A stretch of 64,000 bases of DNA, taken from assembly GCF_051486985.1 (NCBI RefSeq), contig NZ_JAHVDV010000014.1, forward strand, positions 50,144-114,143, given 5' to 3'. The position numbers and the translations under genes were made by a program. Below, in pieces: positions 52,800-61,116 of this stretch. The notes under the pieces are model-generated. The model had not been told where the DNA came from, ran no database searches, and was given only the letters and a program-made list of their open reading frames with translations. Source of the DNA: CBFFRJ01 sp051486985 (GTDB taxonomy: Bacteria; Pseudomonadota; Gammaproteobacteria; Enterobacterales; Enterobacteriaceae). Position 1 is the stretch's first letter. The number at the start of each line of letters is the position of its first letter.

Positions 52800-53381
52800 T
52801 TAACCAAAAATTTGCCCAAGATGCTTGCGATATTCCTCAATGTAGCGCGGCACGTCTGGCATTTTAATGACGTCGTTAACGATAAAGGTTGGCAGTGGTT
52901 CCATGCCCAGAAACTGGTTGGCTTTGTGGAAAGGCAGGTAAACGCCATCCACGCCCACGCCGTGGAAGAACTGCTCTTCATCGTTAAAGGCCTCCAGCGG
53001 TGCGTTCCAGGTCAGAGAGAGCATATATTTTTTGCCCTGAATCAGGCCGCCGGAACCGTATTTTTTAGCGGCATCAGAACGGCTGCGGCCATCGCTGGCG
53101 TACAGTGCGCCGTGGCCTTCCGTAAAGATATCATCCATATATTTCTTCACGGTCCACGGCGCGCCCATCCACCAGCCTGGCATCTGCCAGATAACCACGT
53201 CAGCCCAAAGAAAGTTCTGCACTTGCGCTTGAATGTCGTAGTCGCCGTCGGTACGCACGGTTTTTACCTGGTGCCCGGTATCGCGCAGTACGCTTTCAGC
53301 AACGGAGGTCAGCGTGTCATTGAGTTGACCATTAGAGTGGGCGAATTTCTTTGCGCCGTTGATAATCAGGATATTGCTCAT
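52800..53381 (-). CDS. mdaB: NADPH:quinone oxidoreductase MdaB
   Basis: 193 residues, as in E. coli. Flavodoxin-like fold: NILIINGAKKFAHSNGQLNDTL at the N-terminus (FAD phosphate binding), VIWQMPGWWMGAPWTVKKYMDDIF, and KYMLSLTWNAP. Two-electron reduction of quinones. Leads the mdaB-ygiN operon. E. coli has ygiZ between mdaB and qseC; here the gap is 102 bp and empty. Confidence 0.96.
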   Translation of the reverse strand: MSNILIINGAKKFAHSNGQLNDTLTSVAESVLRDTGHQVKTVRTDGDYDIQAQVQNFLWADVVIWQMPGWWMGAPWTVKKYMDDIFTEGHGALYASDGRSRSDAAKKYGSGGLIQGKKYMLSLTWNAPLEAFNDEEQFFHGVGVDGVYLPFHKANQFLGMEPLPTFIVNDVIKMPDVPRYIEEYRKHLGQIFG

Positions 53382-53483
53382 CAGGTTTGTCCTTAGGGAA
53401 CGTCAATGACGGCAATTCTATCCCGATAAGACCTTTGACGAACCAGGCAAAGCGTGCAAAGACTTTTGCGCTAGCAGCAATAA

Positions 53484-54836
53484 TTATGGCAGTGCGATCG
53501 CGGCGATGAATCCTCCGGTGGGGGCGTTCTGAAAGGTCACTGTCATGCGATGCATATGAGCGATGCGCCTGACAATGGAGAGACCCAGCCCACTGCCCGT
53601 GGCGTGCTGGCCCGCGGGACGATAAAAACGCTCACCAATGCGGGCCAGCGCCTCGGCGCTGATACCAGGGCCGTTATCGCTGACGCTAAAACCCCGGGCC
53701 TCCAGCGTCACCCGTACCACACTGCCGGCGGGACTGTAGCGCACGGCATTATCCAGTAAATTGCGCACCAGCAGGCTGAGCAGCAGAGGTTGCCCGATGC
53801 GGGTGACCTGCGGCGCAATGATGTTCAGGCGCACATCCACCCCGGCCTGTCTGGCAGTGTGGTAAATGTCCATCACTGCTGACTCAAGCAAAGGCGCTAA
53901 TGCCACAGGCTCCACATCTTCCAGGTTTTCCAGAGAGTCAAGGCGGGAGAGGGTGAGCAACTGATCGACCAGGCGCGAGGCGCGCTCAATGCCTGCATGT
54001 AACTGATTCAGGGCCTTATCGCGCGCGCACGGATCGTCCTGCGACAGCTGCGCCACGTCGGCCTGAACTTTCAGGGCGGTTAAGGGGCTACGAAGCTCAT
54101 GCGCGGCGTCGGAGGTGAAACGGCGTTCACGCTGCATCATGTTTTGCGTGCGGGCAAACAGCTGGTTGAGGGCATCCAGCAGCGGGCGAACTTCATTGGG
54201 TACGCCGGTGTGGGGGAGCGGGGTGGCGCTGTCTGGCTCGCGTGTCCGCAGCGACTGCGCAAGCCGTCTGAGCGGGGTCAGCTCCCGGCTCAGTAGCAGG
54301 ATAAGCACGATAAGCATCAGCGGAAGCGCCACCAGCCAGGGGGTGAGCTGCGAGCGAATGATCTCTACCGCCATCTCTTTGCGGTAGTCCCACTCCTGCC
54401 CAACAGCAATACGGTACTGCCCGTCAGCCGAGGTTAACCACAGGAACCGCCAGTCATCGTCGTCATCTTTCAGATGACCATTTTCAAATCCGTCACGATG
54501 ATAATTCCACGGGATCTGCTTACCGTTTTCCCCATCGTGCAGTACAGGTTTACCGTCCAGCGAAAAAATGGCGAAGGCCAGGGCGTCGTCGTCCAGATGC
54601 CCCCGCTTCACTTTTTTGTCAGGTGGCGCGGTAGAGCGAAGATGACCGGCCTCATCGCTGCTCATGGTGCTCAGTCGTTTGGCAAACAGCATCTGCTGGG
54701 TATCAAAGAGCTCGTCCAGCTTTTCGCGGGTCTGCTGCCAGGCCACCACGCTGGCGCAAAGCCAGGCGACCGTCGCCAGCAGCAAAAACAGCAGCGTCAG
54801 GCGCAGGCGCAGGCTTGCGATAACAGGCCATCTCAT
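53484..54836 (-). CDS. qseC: Sensor histidine kinase QseC
   Basis: 450 residues. Membrane segments at ~12-33 and ~167-183 enclose a ~130-residue periplasmic sensor. HAMP region, then DHp with FTSDAAHELRSPLTALK (His246), and a catalytic domain with NLLDNAVRYSPAG (N box), VSDNGPGIS (G1) and GSGLGLSIVRRIA (G2). Reported to respond to autoinducer-3 and catecholamines in E. coli. Start overlaps the qseB stop by four bases. Confidence 0.97.
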   Translation of the reverse strand: MRWPVIASLRLRLTLLFLLLATVAWLCASVVAWQQTREKLDELFDTQQMLFAKRLSTMSSDEAGHLRSTAPPDKKVKRGHLDDDALAFAIFSLDGKPVLHDGENGKQIPWNYHRDGFENGHLKDDDDDWRFLWLTSADGQYRIAVGQEWDYRKEMAVEIIRSQLTPWLVALPLMLIVLILLLSRELTPLRRLAQSLRTREPDSATPLPHTGVPNEVRPLLDALNQLFARTQNMMQRERRFTSDAAHELRSPLTALKVQADVAQLSQDDPCARDKALNQLHAGIERASRLVDQLLTLSRLDSLENLEDVEPVALAPLLESAVMDIYHTARQAGVDVRLNIIAPQVTRIGQPLLLSLLVRNLLDNAVRYSPAGSVVRVTLEARGFSVSDNGPGISAEALARIGERFYRPAGQHATGSGLGLSIVRRIAHMHRMTVTFQNAPTGGFIAAIALP

Positions 54837-55492
54837 GCGTCACCCAGGGTATAGCCGATGCCGTGAACGGTGCGGATAACGTCGCTGCCAAGCTTTCGGC
54901 GTAAATGGTGAACATGCACCTCGACGGCGTTACTCGTCACCTCGTCATCCCAGCTGTAGATTTTTTCTTCAATCAGCGCGCGTGGCAGCACGCGACCAAC
55001 ATTCCGTAGCAGCAACTCCAGTAGCGCGAACTCTTTTGGCTTAAGGGACAGGGGCTCGTCTGCCAGGGTGGCGACAAGGCTTACGGGATCAAGCGTTATC
55101 TTTCCGTGGCGCAGTTCGCTGCGAGTCTGACCGTGGCTACGGCGAACCAGCGCCTCAAGCCGGGCGGCCACCTCTATCAGCGCAAAGGGCTTACACAGAT
55201 AGTCATCTGCGCCGAGGCGTAACCCTTCCACGCGCTGATCGAGCGCATCGCGGGCGGTGAGGATGAGCACTGGCTCGCTGTGGCCTTTGTCGCGCCATTC
55301 ACGAAGGATCTCAAGGCCGTCCAGACCGGGCAGGGTCAGATCCAGCACGACGGCATCATAAGGCGCGCTGTAGAGCGCCTGCTTGCCAAGCAGCCCATCC
55401 GTGAACCAGTCAGGGCTAAAGCCAAGTTTGCTTAACCCCGCTTTGATTCCGTCGCCAATGAGTTTGTCGTCTTCAATCAGTAACACGCGCAT
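54833..55492 (-). CDS. qseB: Response regulator QseB (OmpR family)
   Basis: 219 residues. Receiver domain with the acidic pair in LLIEDDKLIGDG, phospho-acceptor Asp51 in VVLDLTLPG and Lys of CKPF; C-terminal winged helix (~125-219) with EVHVHHLRRKLG. Divergent from ygiW over 148 bp that contains a PmrA/QseB-type direct repeat, consistent with autoregulation. Confidence 0.97.
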   Translation of the reverse strand: MRVLLIEDDKLIGDGIKAGLSKLGFSPDWFTDGLLGKQALYSAPYDAVVLDLTLPGLDGLEILREWRDKGHSEPVLILTARDALDQRVEGLRLGADDYLCKPFALIEVAARLEALVRRSHGQTRSELRHGKITLDPVSLVATLADEPLSLKPKEFALLELLLRNVGRVLPRALIEEKIYSWDDEVTSNAVEVHVHHLRRKLGSDVIRTVHGIGYTLGDA

Positions 55493-55574
55493 GTGACATC
55501 CCTTTTTTCTCGCCTGTCAGCAAGTAAACATGCAGTTTCAGTGGGCTGTACAGAAAAAAGATTTCTTTTTTTGC

Positions 55575-55591
55575 CTTAAGAAGTTGTTAAG
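55575..55591 (+). promoter_or_regulatory. PmrA/QseB-type binding site (CTTAAG-N5-GTTAAG)
   Basis: Two TTAAG half-sites spaced five bases, the PmrA(BasR) box pattern (YTTAAK-N5-YTTAAK) with one deviation. It lies between the divergent qseB and ygiW. QseB binds similar sequences in E. coli. Confidence 0.65.
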
Positions 55592-55640
55592 AACTGGCGG
55601 GTTTAATAGGGGTGAATCGACTGACAAAGGAAGAGAAAAG

Positions 55641-56054
55641 ATGAAAAAGATTGCTGCGATGACCGCGATTGTCATGATCTGTTCTGCCCCCGTGTTTGCG
55701 GCGAATACAAATCAAACTGCCGCCCAGGGCGGCGGGTTTAACGGGCCTGGCGCAACCAGCGCACAAGGCGGTGGATTCACCGGACCTGCCGGCGGTACGG
55801 CAACGGTAGAGCGTGCTAAGTCCATGCGTGACGATGCCTGGGTGACGCTGCGGGGCAATATCGTTGAGCGCCTGTCCGATGATGTATATACCTTCAAGGA
55901 TACGACCGGCACCATCAACGTGGATATTGACCATAAACGCTGGAACGGCGTGAGCGTAGGGCCGCAGGATGTGGTGGAAATTCAGGGGGAAGTGGACAAA
56001 GACTGGAACTCGGTTGAGATCGACGTTAAGCAAGTTAATAAGGTCACTCAGTAG
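55641..56054 (+). CDS. ygiW: Periplasmic OB-fold stress protein YgiW (VisP)
   Basis: 137 residues from MKKIAAMTAIVMICSAPVFAA (signal peptide). Next comes a Gly-rich segment with two copies of AQGGGFxGP, then the BOF/OB-fold domain (VERAKSMRDDAWVTLRGNIVERLSDDVYTFKDTTG ... VDIDHKRWNG). Linked to peroxide and cationic stress and to QseC signalling in relatives. Divergent from qseB. The frame opens further upstream, but AGGAAGAGAAAAG before 55641 sets the start. Confidence 0.93.
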   Translation: MKKIAAMTAIVMICSAPVFAANTNQTAAQGGGFNGPGATSAQGGGFTGPAGGTATVERAKSMRDDAWVTLRGNIVERLSDDVYTFKDTTGTINVDIDHKRWNGVSVGPQDVVEIQGEVDKDWNSVEIDVKQVNKVTQ

Positions 56055-56099
56055 CGGCTTTACCCGGTTTCAAAAAATCGCGCATAGTTATGACTCCTC

Positions 56100-56125
56100 G
56101 CCGCAGATAGGTTAGTATCTGCGGC
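56100..56125 (+). other. Hairpin between ygiW and parC
   Basis: GCCGCAGATA-GGTTAG-TATCTGCGGC is a perfect ten-base inverted repeat, 49 bases before parC. No T-run follows, so it may be a weak terminator for ygiW or part of the parC leader. Confidence 0.5.
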
Positions 56126-56173
56126 AATATTGCCGCCGAAAAGGCGGGCGCACACGTTGAGGAATCACGATTA

Positions 56174-58432
56174 ATGAGCGATATGGCAGAGCGCCTTGCG
56201 CTGCATGAATTCACGGAAAACGCCTATCTGAACTACTCCATGTACGTCATCATGGACAGGGCGTTGCCGTTCATCGGTGATGGCCTGAAACCTGTTCAGC
56301 GTCGCATCGTGTACGCGATGTCTGAGCTGGGGCTGAGTGCCAGCGCCAAATTCAAAAAATCCGCCCGTACCGTGGGCGATGTGCTGGGTAAATATCATCC
56401 GCACGGTGACAGTGCCTGTTACGAAGCTATGGTCTTGATGGCGCAGCCGTTCTCGTACCGCTACCCGCTGGTGGACGGTCAGGGGAACTGGGGTGCACCG
56501 GACGATCCTAAATCCTTCGCCGCGATGCGTTATACCGAATCCCGTCTGTCCCGCTACGCCGACGTCCTGCTGGGCGAACTCGGTCAGGGAACCGTGGAGT
56601 GGGTGCCGAACTTTGATGGCACTCTGCAGGAGCCGAAAATGCTGCCTGCGCGTCTGCCTAACATTCTGCTCAACGGGACTACCGGCATCGCCGTGGGCAT
56701 GGCTACGGATATCCCACCGCATAACCTGCGTGAAGTGGCCAACGCTGCGATTACGCTGATTGAGCAGCCCAAAACCACCCTCGACCAGTTACTGGATATT
56801 GTCCAGGGGCCGGATTATCCGACCGAAGCGGAGATCATTACCTCCCGTGCGGAGATTCGTAAAATCTACGAAAACGGTCGTGGCTCAGTGCGCATGCGCG
56901 CTGTGTGGAAAAAAGAGGACGGTGCGGTGGTGATTACCGCACTGCCGCATCAGGTGTCCGGCGCGCGCGTGCTGGAGCAGATTGCGGCACAGATGCGCAA
57001 TAAAAAGTTGCCGATGGTTGACGATCTTCGCGACGAATCCGATCATGAAAACCCAACCCGTCTGGTGATTGTGCCGCGATCCAATCGTGTGGATATGGAG
57101 CAGGTGATGAATCACCTCTTCGCCACTACCGATCTTGAGAAGAGCTACCGCATCAATCTCAACATGATTGGTCTTGATGGACGCCCGGCGGTGAAGAACC
57201 TGCTGGAAATCCTCAATGAGTGGCTGGTGTTCCGTCGCGACACCGTGCGCCGCCGTCTGAACTATCGTCTGGAGAAAGTGCTTAAGCGCCTGCATATCCT
57301 GGAAGGTTTGCTGGTGGCGTTTCTCAATATCGACGACGTCATTCACATTATTCGTACCGAAGATGAGCCGAAGCCGGTTCTGATGTCGCGTTTTGGCATC
57401 AGCGAAACCCAGGCGGAAGCCATTCTTGAGCTGAAATTACGCCATCTTGCCAAACTCGAAGAGATGAAAATTCGTGGCGAGCAGGACGATCTGGCAAAAG
57501 AGCGCGATCAGTTGCAAGGCATTCTGGCGTCTGAACGCAAGATGAATACGCTGCTCAAGAAAGAGCTCCAGGCGGATGCGGATGCCTTCGGCGACGATCG
57601 TCGCTCTCCGCTGCATGAGCGCGAAGAAGCGAAGGCGATGAACGAGCACGATATGCTGCCGTCCGAGCCTGTCACCATTGTGTTGTCACAGATGGGCTGG
57701 GTGCGTAGCGCCAAAGGCCATGATATCGATGCGCAAGGGCTGAGCTTTAAGTCCGGCGATAGCTGGAAAGCCTCTGCCAAAGGGAAGAGTAACCAGCCGG
57801 TTGTCTTCATCGACTCTACTGGCCGCAGCTATGCCATTGACCCCATTACGCTACCCTCTGCCCGTGGGCAGGGCGAGCCGCTGACCGGTAAACTGACGCT
57901 GCCGCCAGGGGCAACCGTCGAGCATATGGTAATGACCAGTGAGGATCAGAAATTACTGATGGCAAGCGACGCCGGTTATGGCTTCGTCTGCACCTTTAAC
58001 GATCTGGTGGCGCGCAATCGCGCCGGTAAGACCTTAATCAGCCTGCCGGATAGCGCGCGCGTCATGCCGCCGCTGGAAATTGAAAACGACGCTGATATGC
58101 TGCTGGCCATTACCCAGGCAGGACGGATGCTAATGTTCCCGGTCAGCGATCTGCCGCAGCTTTCTAAAGGTAAAGGAAACAAAATCATTGGCATCCCTGC
58201 TGCGGAGGCGGCGAAAGGTGAAGATGGGCTGGCGCATCTTTATCTGTTACCTCCGCAGAGCACGCTGACCATTCACGTCGGAAAACGCAAGATCAAACTG
58301 CGCCCTGAAGAGCTGCAAAAAGTACAGGGTGAGCGTGGGCGTCGGGGCACGTTGATGCGGGGATTACAACGCATTGATCGCGTTGAAATTGACGCGCCAG
58401 CACGCGCCAGCGCTGGCAACAGCGAAGAGTAA
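56174..58432 (+). CDS. parC: DNA topoisomerase IV subunit A
   Basis: 752 residues, as in E. coli. The breakage-reunion domain contains the active-site Tyr in AAMRYTESRLSRYA and the quinolone-determining region HPHGDSACYE; Ser80 and Glu84 are the susceptible-type residues. The C-terminal beta-pinwheel DNA-wrapping domain follows. Acts with ParE. Confidence 0.98.
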   Translation: MSDMAERLALHEFTENAYLNYSMYVIMDRALPFIGDGLKPVQRRIVYAMSELGLSASAKFKKSARTVGDVLGKYHPHGDSACYEAMVLMAQPFSYRYPLVDGQGNWGAPDDPKSFAAMRYTESRLSRYADVLLGELGQGTVEWVPNFDGTLQEPKMLPARLPNILLNGTTGIAVGMATDIPPHNLREVANAAITLIEQPKTTLDQLLDIVQGPDYPTEAEIITSRAEIRKIYENGRGSVRMRAVWKKEDGAVVITALPHQVSGARVLEQIAAQMRNKKLPMVDDLRDESDHENPTRLVIVPRSNRVDMEQVMNHLFATTDLEKSYRINLNMIGLDGRPAVKNLLEILNEWLVFRRDTVRRRLNYRLEKVLKRLHILEGLLVAFLNIDDVIHIIRTEDEPKPVLMSRFGISETQAEAILELKLRHLAKLEEMKIRGEQDDLAKERDQLQGILASERKMNTLLKKELQADADAFGDDRRSPLHEREEAKAMNEHDMLPSEPVTIVLSQMGWVRSAKGHDIDAQGLSFKSGDSWKASAKGKSNQPVVFIDSTGRSYAIDPITLPSARGQGEPLTGKLTLPPGATVEHMVMTSEDQKLLMASDAGYGFVCTFNDLVARNRAGKTLISLPDSARVMPPLEIENDADMLLAITQAGRMLMFPVSDLPQLSKGKGNKIIGIPAAEAAKGEDGLAHLYLLPPQSTLTIHVGKRKIKLRPEELQKVQGERGRRGTLMRGLQRIDRVEIDAPARASAGNSEE

Positions 58433-58610
58433 TTCGTGCATTTCTTGCCCCCTTCGTTCTGAGGGGGGCAGTGGTAAATTTTCCCGTAAAAGCGTTGTTT
58501 ATTCGAGAATTGCGATTAACAATATGACTTTTACGGACCCGCATCTGACCTGGCCCTGTGTGTTGATGGCTAACGTTTCATGCTCATAAGGATGGGTTTT
58601 CGAGGTAGCT

Positions 58611-59348
58611 ATGCTTTTTATTATTCGCGTCATCATCGTTGTCATTTATTCTATTTTGGTTTGTGTATTTGGCTGCCTGTACTGCTTGTTGAGCCCCCGT
58701 AATCCAAAGCATGTCGCTACGTTCGGGCATATGTTTGGTCGTCTTGCTCCCGTCTTTGGTCTGAAGGTTGAACAACGCCTGCCGCAGGATTATGCGAACT
58801 TCGGCAAGGCGATTTATATCGCTAATCATCAGAACAACTACGATATGGTCACGGCGTCTAATATCGTGCAGCCGCCGACGGTGACGGTGGGGAAAAAGAG
58901 CCTGCTTTGGGTACCCTTTTTTGGTCTTCTCTACTGGCTGACGGGCAACCTGCTGATTGACCGCAATAACCGGGCAAAAGCACACGGCACCATTGCGCAG
59001 GTGGTTAAGCACATTCAGAAACGCAATATCTCCGTCTGGATGTTTCCGGAAGGCACCCGTAGCCGTGGCCGTGGCTTACTGCCGTTTAAGACCGGGGCAT
59101 TCCACGCCGCCATTGCTGCCGGCGTTCCTGTCATTCCCGTGTGTGTCTCTACCACCTCGAATAAAATCAATCTCAACCGCATCAAAAATGGGCTGGTGAT
59201 TGTGGAAATGCTGCCACCTGTCGACACCAGCGGCTATGGTAAAGATCAGATTCGTGAGCTGGCAGCGCATTGCCATGAGCTGATGGCGAAGAAGATTGGC
59301 GAATTAGATAAAGAAGTGGCGGAACGCGAAGCCACGGGTCGGGTGTAA
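58611..59348 (+). CDS. plsC: 1-acyl-sn-glycerol-3-phosphate acyltransferase
   Basis: 245 residues, as in E. coli. N-terminal membrane anchor, catalytic NHQNNYD (HX4D, residues ~72-78), and FPEGTRSRGRG for glycerophosphate binding. Makes phosphatidic acid. CGAGGTAGCT gives the ribosome site. The 178-bp gap after parC holds no gene. Confidence 0.97.
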   Translation: MLFIIRVIIVVIYSILVCVFGCLYCLLSPRNPKHVATFGHMFGRLAPVFGLKVEQRLPQDYANFGKAIYIANHQNNYDMVTASNIVQPPTVTVGKKSLLWVPFFGLLYWLTGNLLIDRNNRAKAHGTIAQVVKHIQKRNISVWMFPEGTRSRGRGLLPFKTGAFHAAIAAGVPVIPVCVSTTSNKINLNRIKNGLVIVEMLPPVDTSGYGKDQIRELAAHCHELMAKKIGELDKEVAEREATGRV

Positions 59349-59415
59349 GTCCCCGCTGTTAATGTCCCGGGAAATGACTTCCCGTACGGTTTATTCAGTA
59401 TTACACGGAGCATCT

Positions 59416-60828
59416 ATGTCACTCAGTCGGCGTCAATTTATCCAGGCATCTGGCGCAGCGCTTTGCGCCAGCGCGATGCCGCTGAGGGCGAACGCCGCCG
59501 GGCAGCAACCCCCGCTGCCCATTCCTCCTCTGCTGGAGTCCCGCCGTGGCCAGCCGCTGTTTCTTACCCTGCAACGTGCCCACTGGTCTTTTGCGACCGG
59601 GACGCGGGCGCAGGTATGGGGAATTAACGGTCGCTATCTTGGGCCGACGATCCGCGTGTGGAACGGCGATGATGTCAAACTGATTTACAGTAACCGCCTG
59701 GCCGATAATGTCGCCATGACCGTGAGTGGGCTACAGGTTCCCGGCCCGCTGATGGGGGGAGCGGCCAGGATGATGACCACCAATAATGACTGGGCGCCTG
59801 TCCTGCCTGTCCGCCAGAGTGCCGCCACCCTGTGGTATCACGCTAACACACCGAATCGCACTGCTCAGCAGGTCTACAACGGGCTGGCAGGAATGTGGCT
59901 GGTGGAAGATGAGATCAGTAAATCACTGCCTATTCCTAACCACTATGGCGTGGATGATTTTCCGGTCATTATTCAGGATAAACGTCTGGATAACTTCGGC
60001 ACCCCGGAATACAGCGAGCCGGGCAGCGGTGGGTTTGTGGGTGATACCCTGATGGTCAACGGTGCGCAAAGCCCGTTTGTTGAAGTCTCCCGCGGCTGGG
60101 TGCGCCTGCGTCTGCTGAACGCATCCAACTCCCGACGCTATCAATTGCAGATGAGCGATGGACGTGCGCTGCATGTCATTTCCGGGGACCAGGGTTTTCT
60201 CACCGCGCCGGTATCGATTAAACAGCTGGCGCTGGCACCGGGCGAGCGCCGCGAAATTCTCGTCGATATGACCAATGGCGATGAAGTATCGCTCACCTGT
60301 GGTGAAGCTGCAGGCATTGTGGATCGTCTGCGCGGCTTCTTTGAACCCTCAAGCATTCTTATCTCTACGCTGGTACTGACGCTGCGACCTACCGGGCTTC
60401 TGCCGCTGGTGACTGATACGCTACCGATGCGCCTGCTGCCTGCGGACATCATGACCGGCACGCCGACGCGCAGCCGCGATATTACGCTTGGCAGCGATCC
60501 GGGCATTAATGGTCAGCTCTGGGATCCACAGCGTCTTGATATTACCGCGCAACAGGGAACGTGGGAGCGCTGGACGGTGCGTGCGGATATGCCGCAGTCT
60601 TTCCATATGGAAGGGGTCATGTTCCAGGTACGCAACGTCAATGGCGCCATGCCGTTCCCGGAAGATCGTGGCTGGAAAGACACCATCTGGGTGGACGGGC
60701 AGGTTGAGCTACTGGTCTATTACGGCCAGCCTTCATGGCCTCACTTCCCGTTCCAGTACGGTAGCCAGACGCTTGAAATGGCTGACAGAGGGTCTATAGG
60801 CCAGCTGCTGGTGAACCCGGCACCCTAA
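59416..60828 (+). CDS. ftsP: Cell division protein FtsP (SufI)
   Basis: 470 residues from the ATG at 59416, as in E. coli. Twin-arginine signal MSLSRRQFIQASGAALCASA, then a multicopper-oxidase fold (WGINGRYLGPTIRVWNGDDV; HYGVDDFPVIIQDK; FHMEGVMFQV) in which the copper-binding His-X-His clusters are not seen. It stabilises the divisome under stress. The frame opens 18 codons earlier, but the Tat signal and SD (ACGGAG) set the start. Confidence 0.95.
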   Translation: MSLSRRQFIQASGAALCASAMPLRANAAGQQPPLPIPPLLESRRGQPLFLTLQRAHWSFATGTRAQVWGINGRYLGPTIRVWNGDDVKLIYSNRLADNVAMTVSGLQVPGPLMGGAARMMTTNNDWAPVLPVRQSAATLWYHANTPNRTAQQVYNGLAGMWLVEDEISKSLPIPNHYGVDDFPVIIQDKRLDNFGTPEYSEPGSGGFVGDTLMVNGAQSPFVEVSRGWVRLRLLNASNSRRYQLQMSDGRALHVISGDQGFLTAPVSIKQLALAPGERREILVDMTNGDEVSLTCGEAAGIVDRLRGFFEPSSILISTLVLTLRPTGLLPLVTDTLPMRLLPADIMTGTPTRSRDITLGSDPGINGQLWDPQRLDITAQQGTWERWTVRADMPQSFHMEGVMFQVRNVNGAMPFPEDRGWKDTIWVDGQVELLVYYGQPSWPHFPFQYGSQTLEMADRGSIGQLLVNPAP

Positions 60829-60832
60829 TATC

Positions 60833-61024
60833 CCTCACCCCGGCCCTCTCCCAAAGGGAGAGGGAGAAAGCCTCCCGCCAGCCCGCTCGATAGATTGAGT
60901 GAGAAAACCGACTCCCGGCCCGCTCGATAGATTCCCTCTCCCTCTGGGCTGAAGAATCCCCAGAAAAAAATGCGAGCACAATCGGTCCCCTCGCCCCTTT
61001 GGGGAGAGGGTTAGGGTGAGGGGA
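60833..61024. repeat. Cluster of REP-like units between ftsP and ygiQ
   Basis: An inverted unit (CCTCACCCCGGCCCTCTCCC / GGGAGAGGG, 60833-60866), two direct copies of GCCCGCTCGATAGATT (60881 and 60919), and a forward unit AAAAAAATGCGAGCAC...GGGGAGAGGG-TTAGGGTGAGGGG (60961-61024). The last is the same family as 52019-52079. Fills most of the 288-bp gene-free gap. Confidence 0.8.
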
Positions 61025-61116
61025 AAAACCCCACAGTTAATCCTTCAATTCATCTATTGATCCGGCGTATAATCCCCGCCCTTTGATTATTTTTTTGCCA
61101 CTTTTTTGGAAGCAAG

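Noticed and set aside
56384..56425. ParC quinolone-resistance changes
   Set aside because: Residues 80 (Ser) and 84 (Glu) are the susceptible type.
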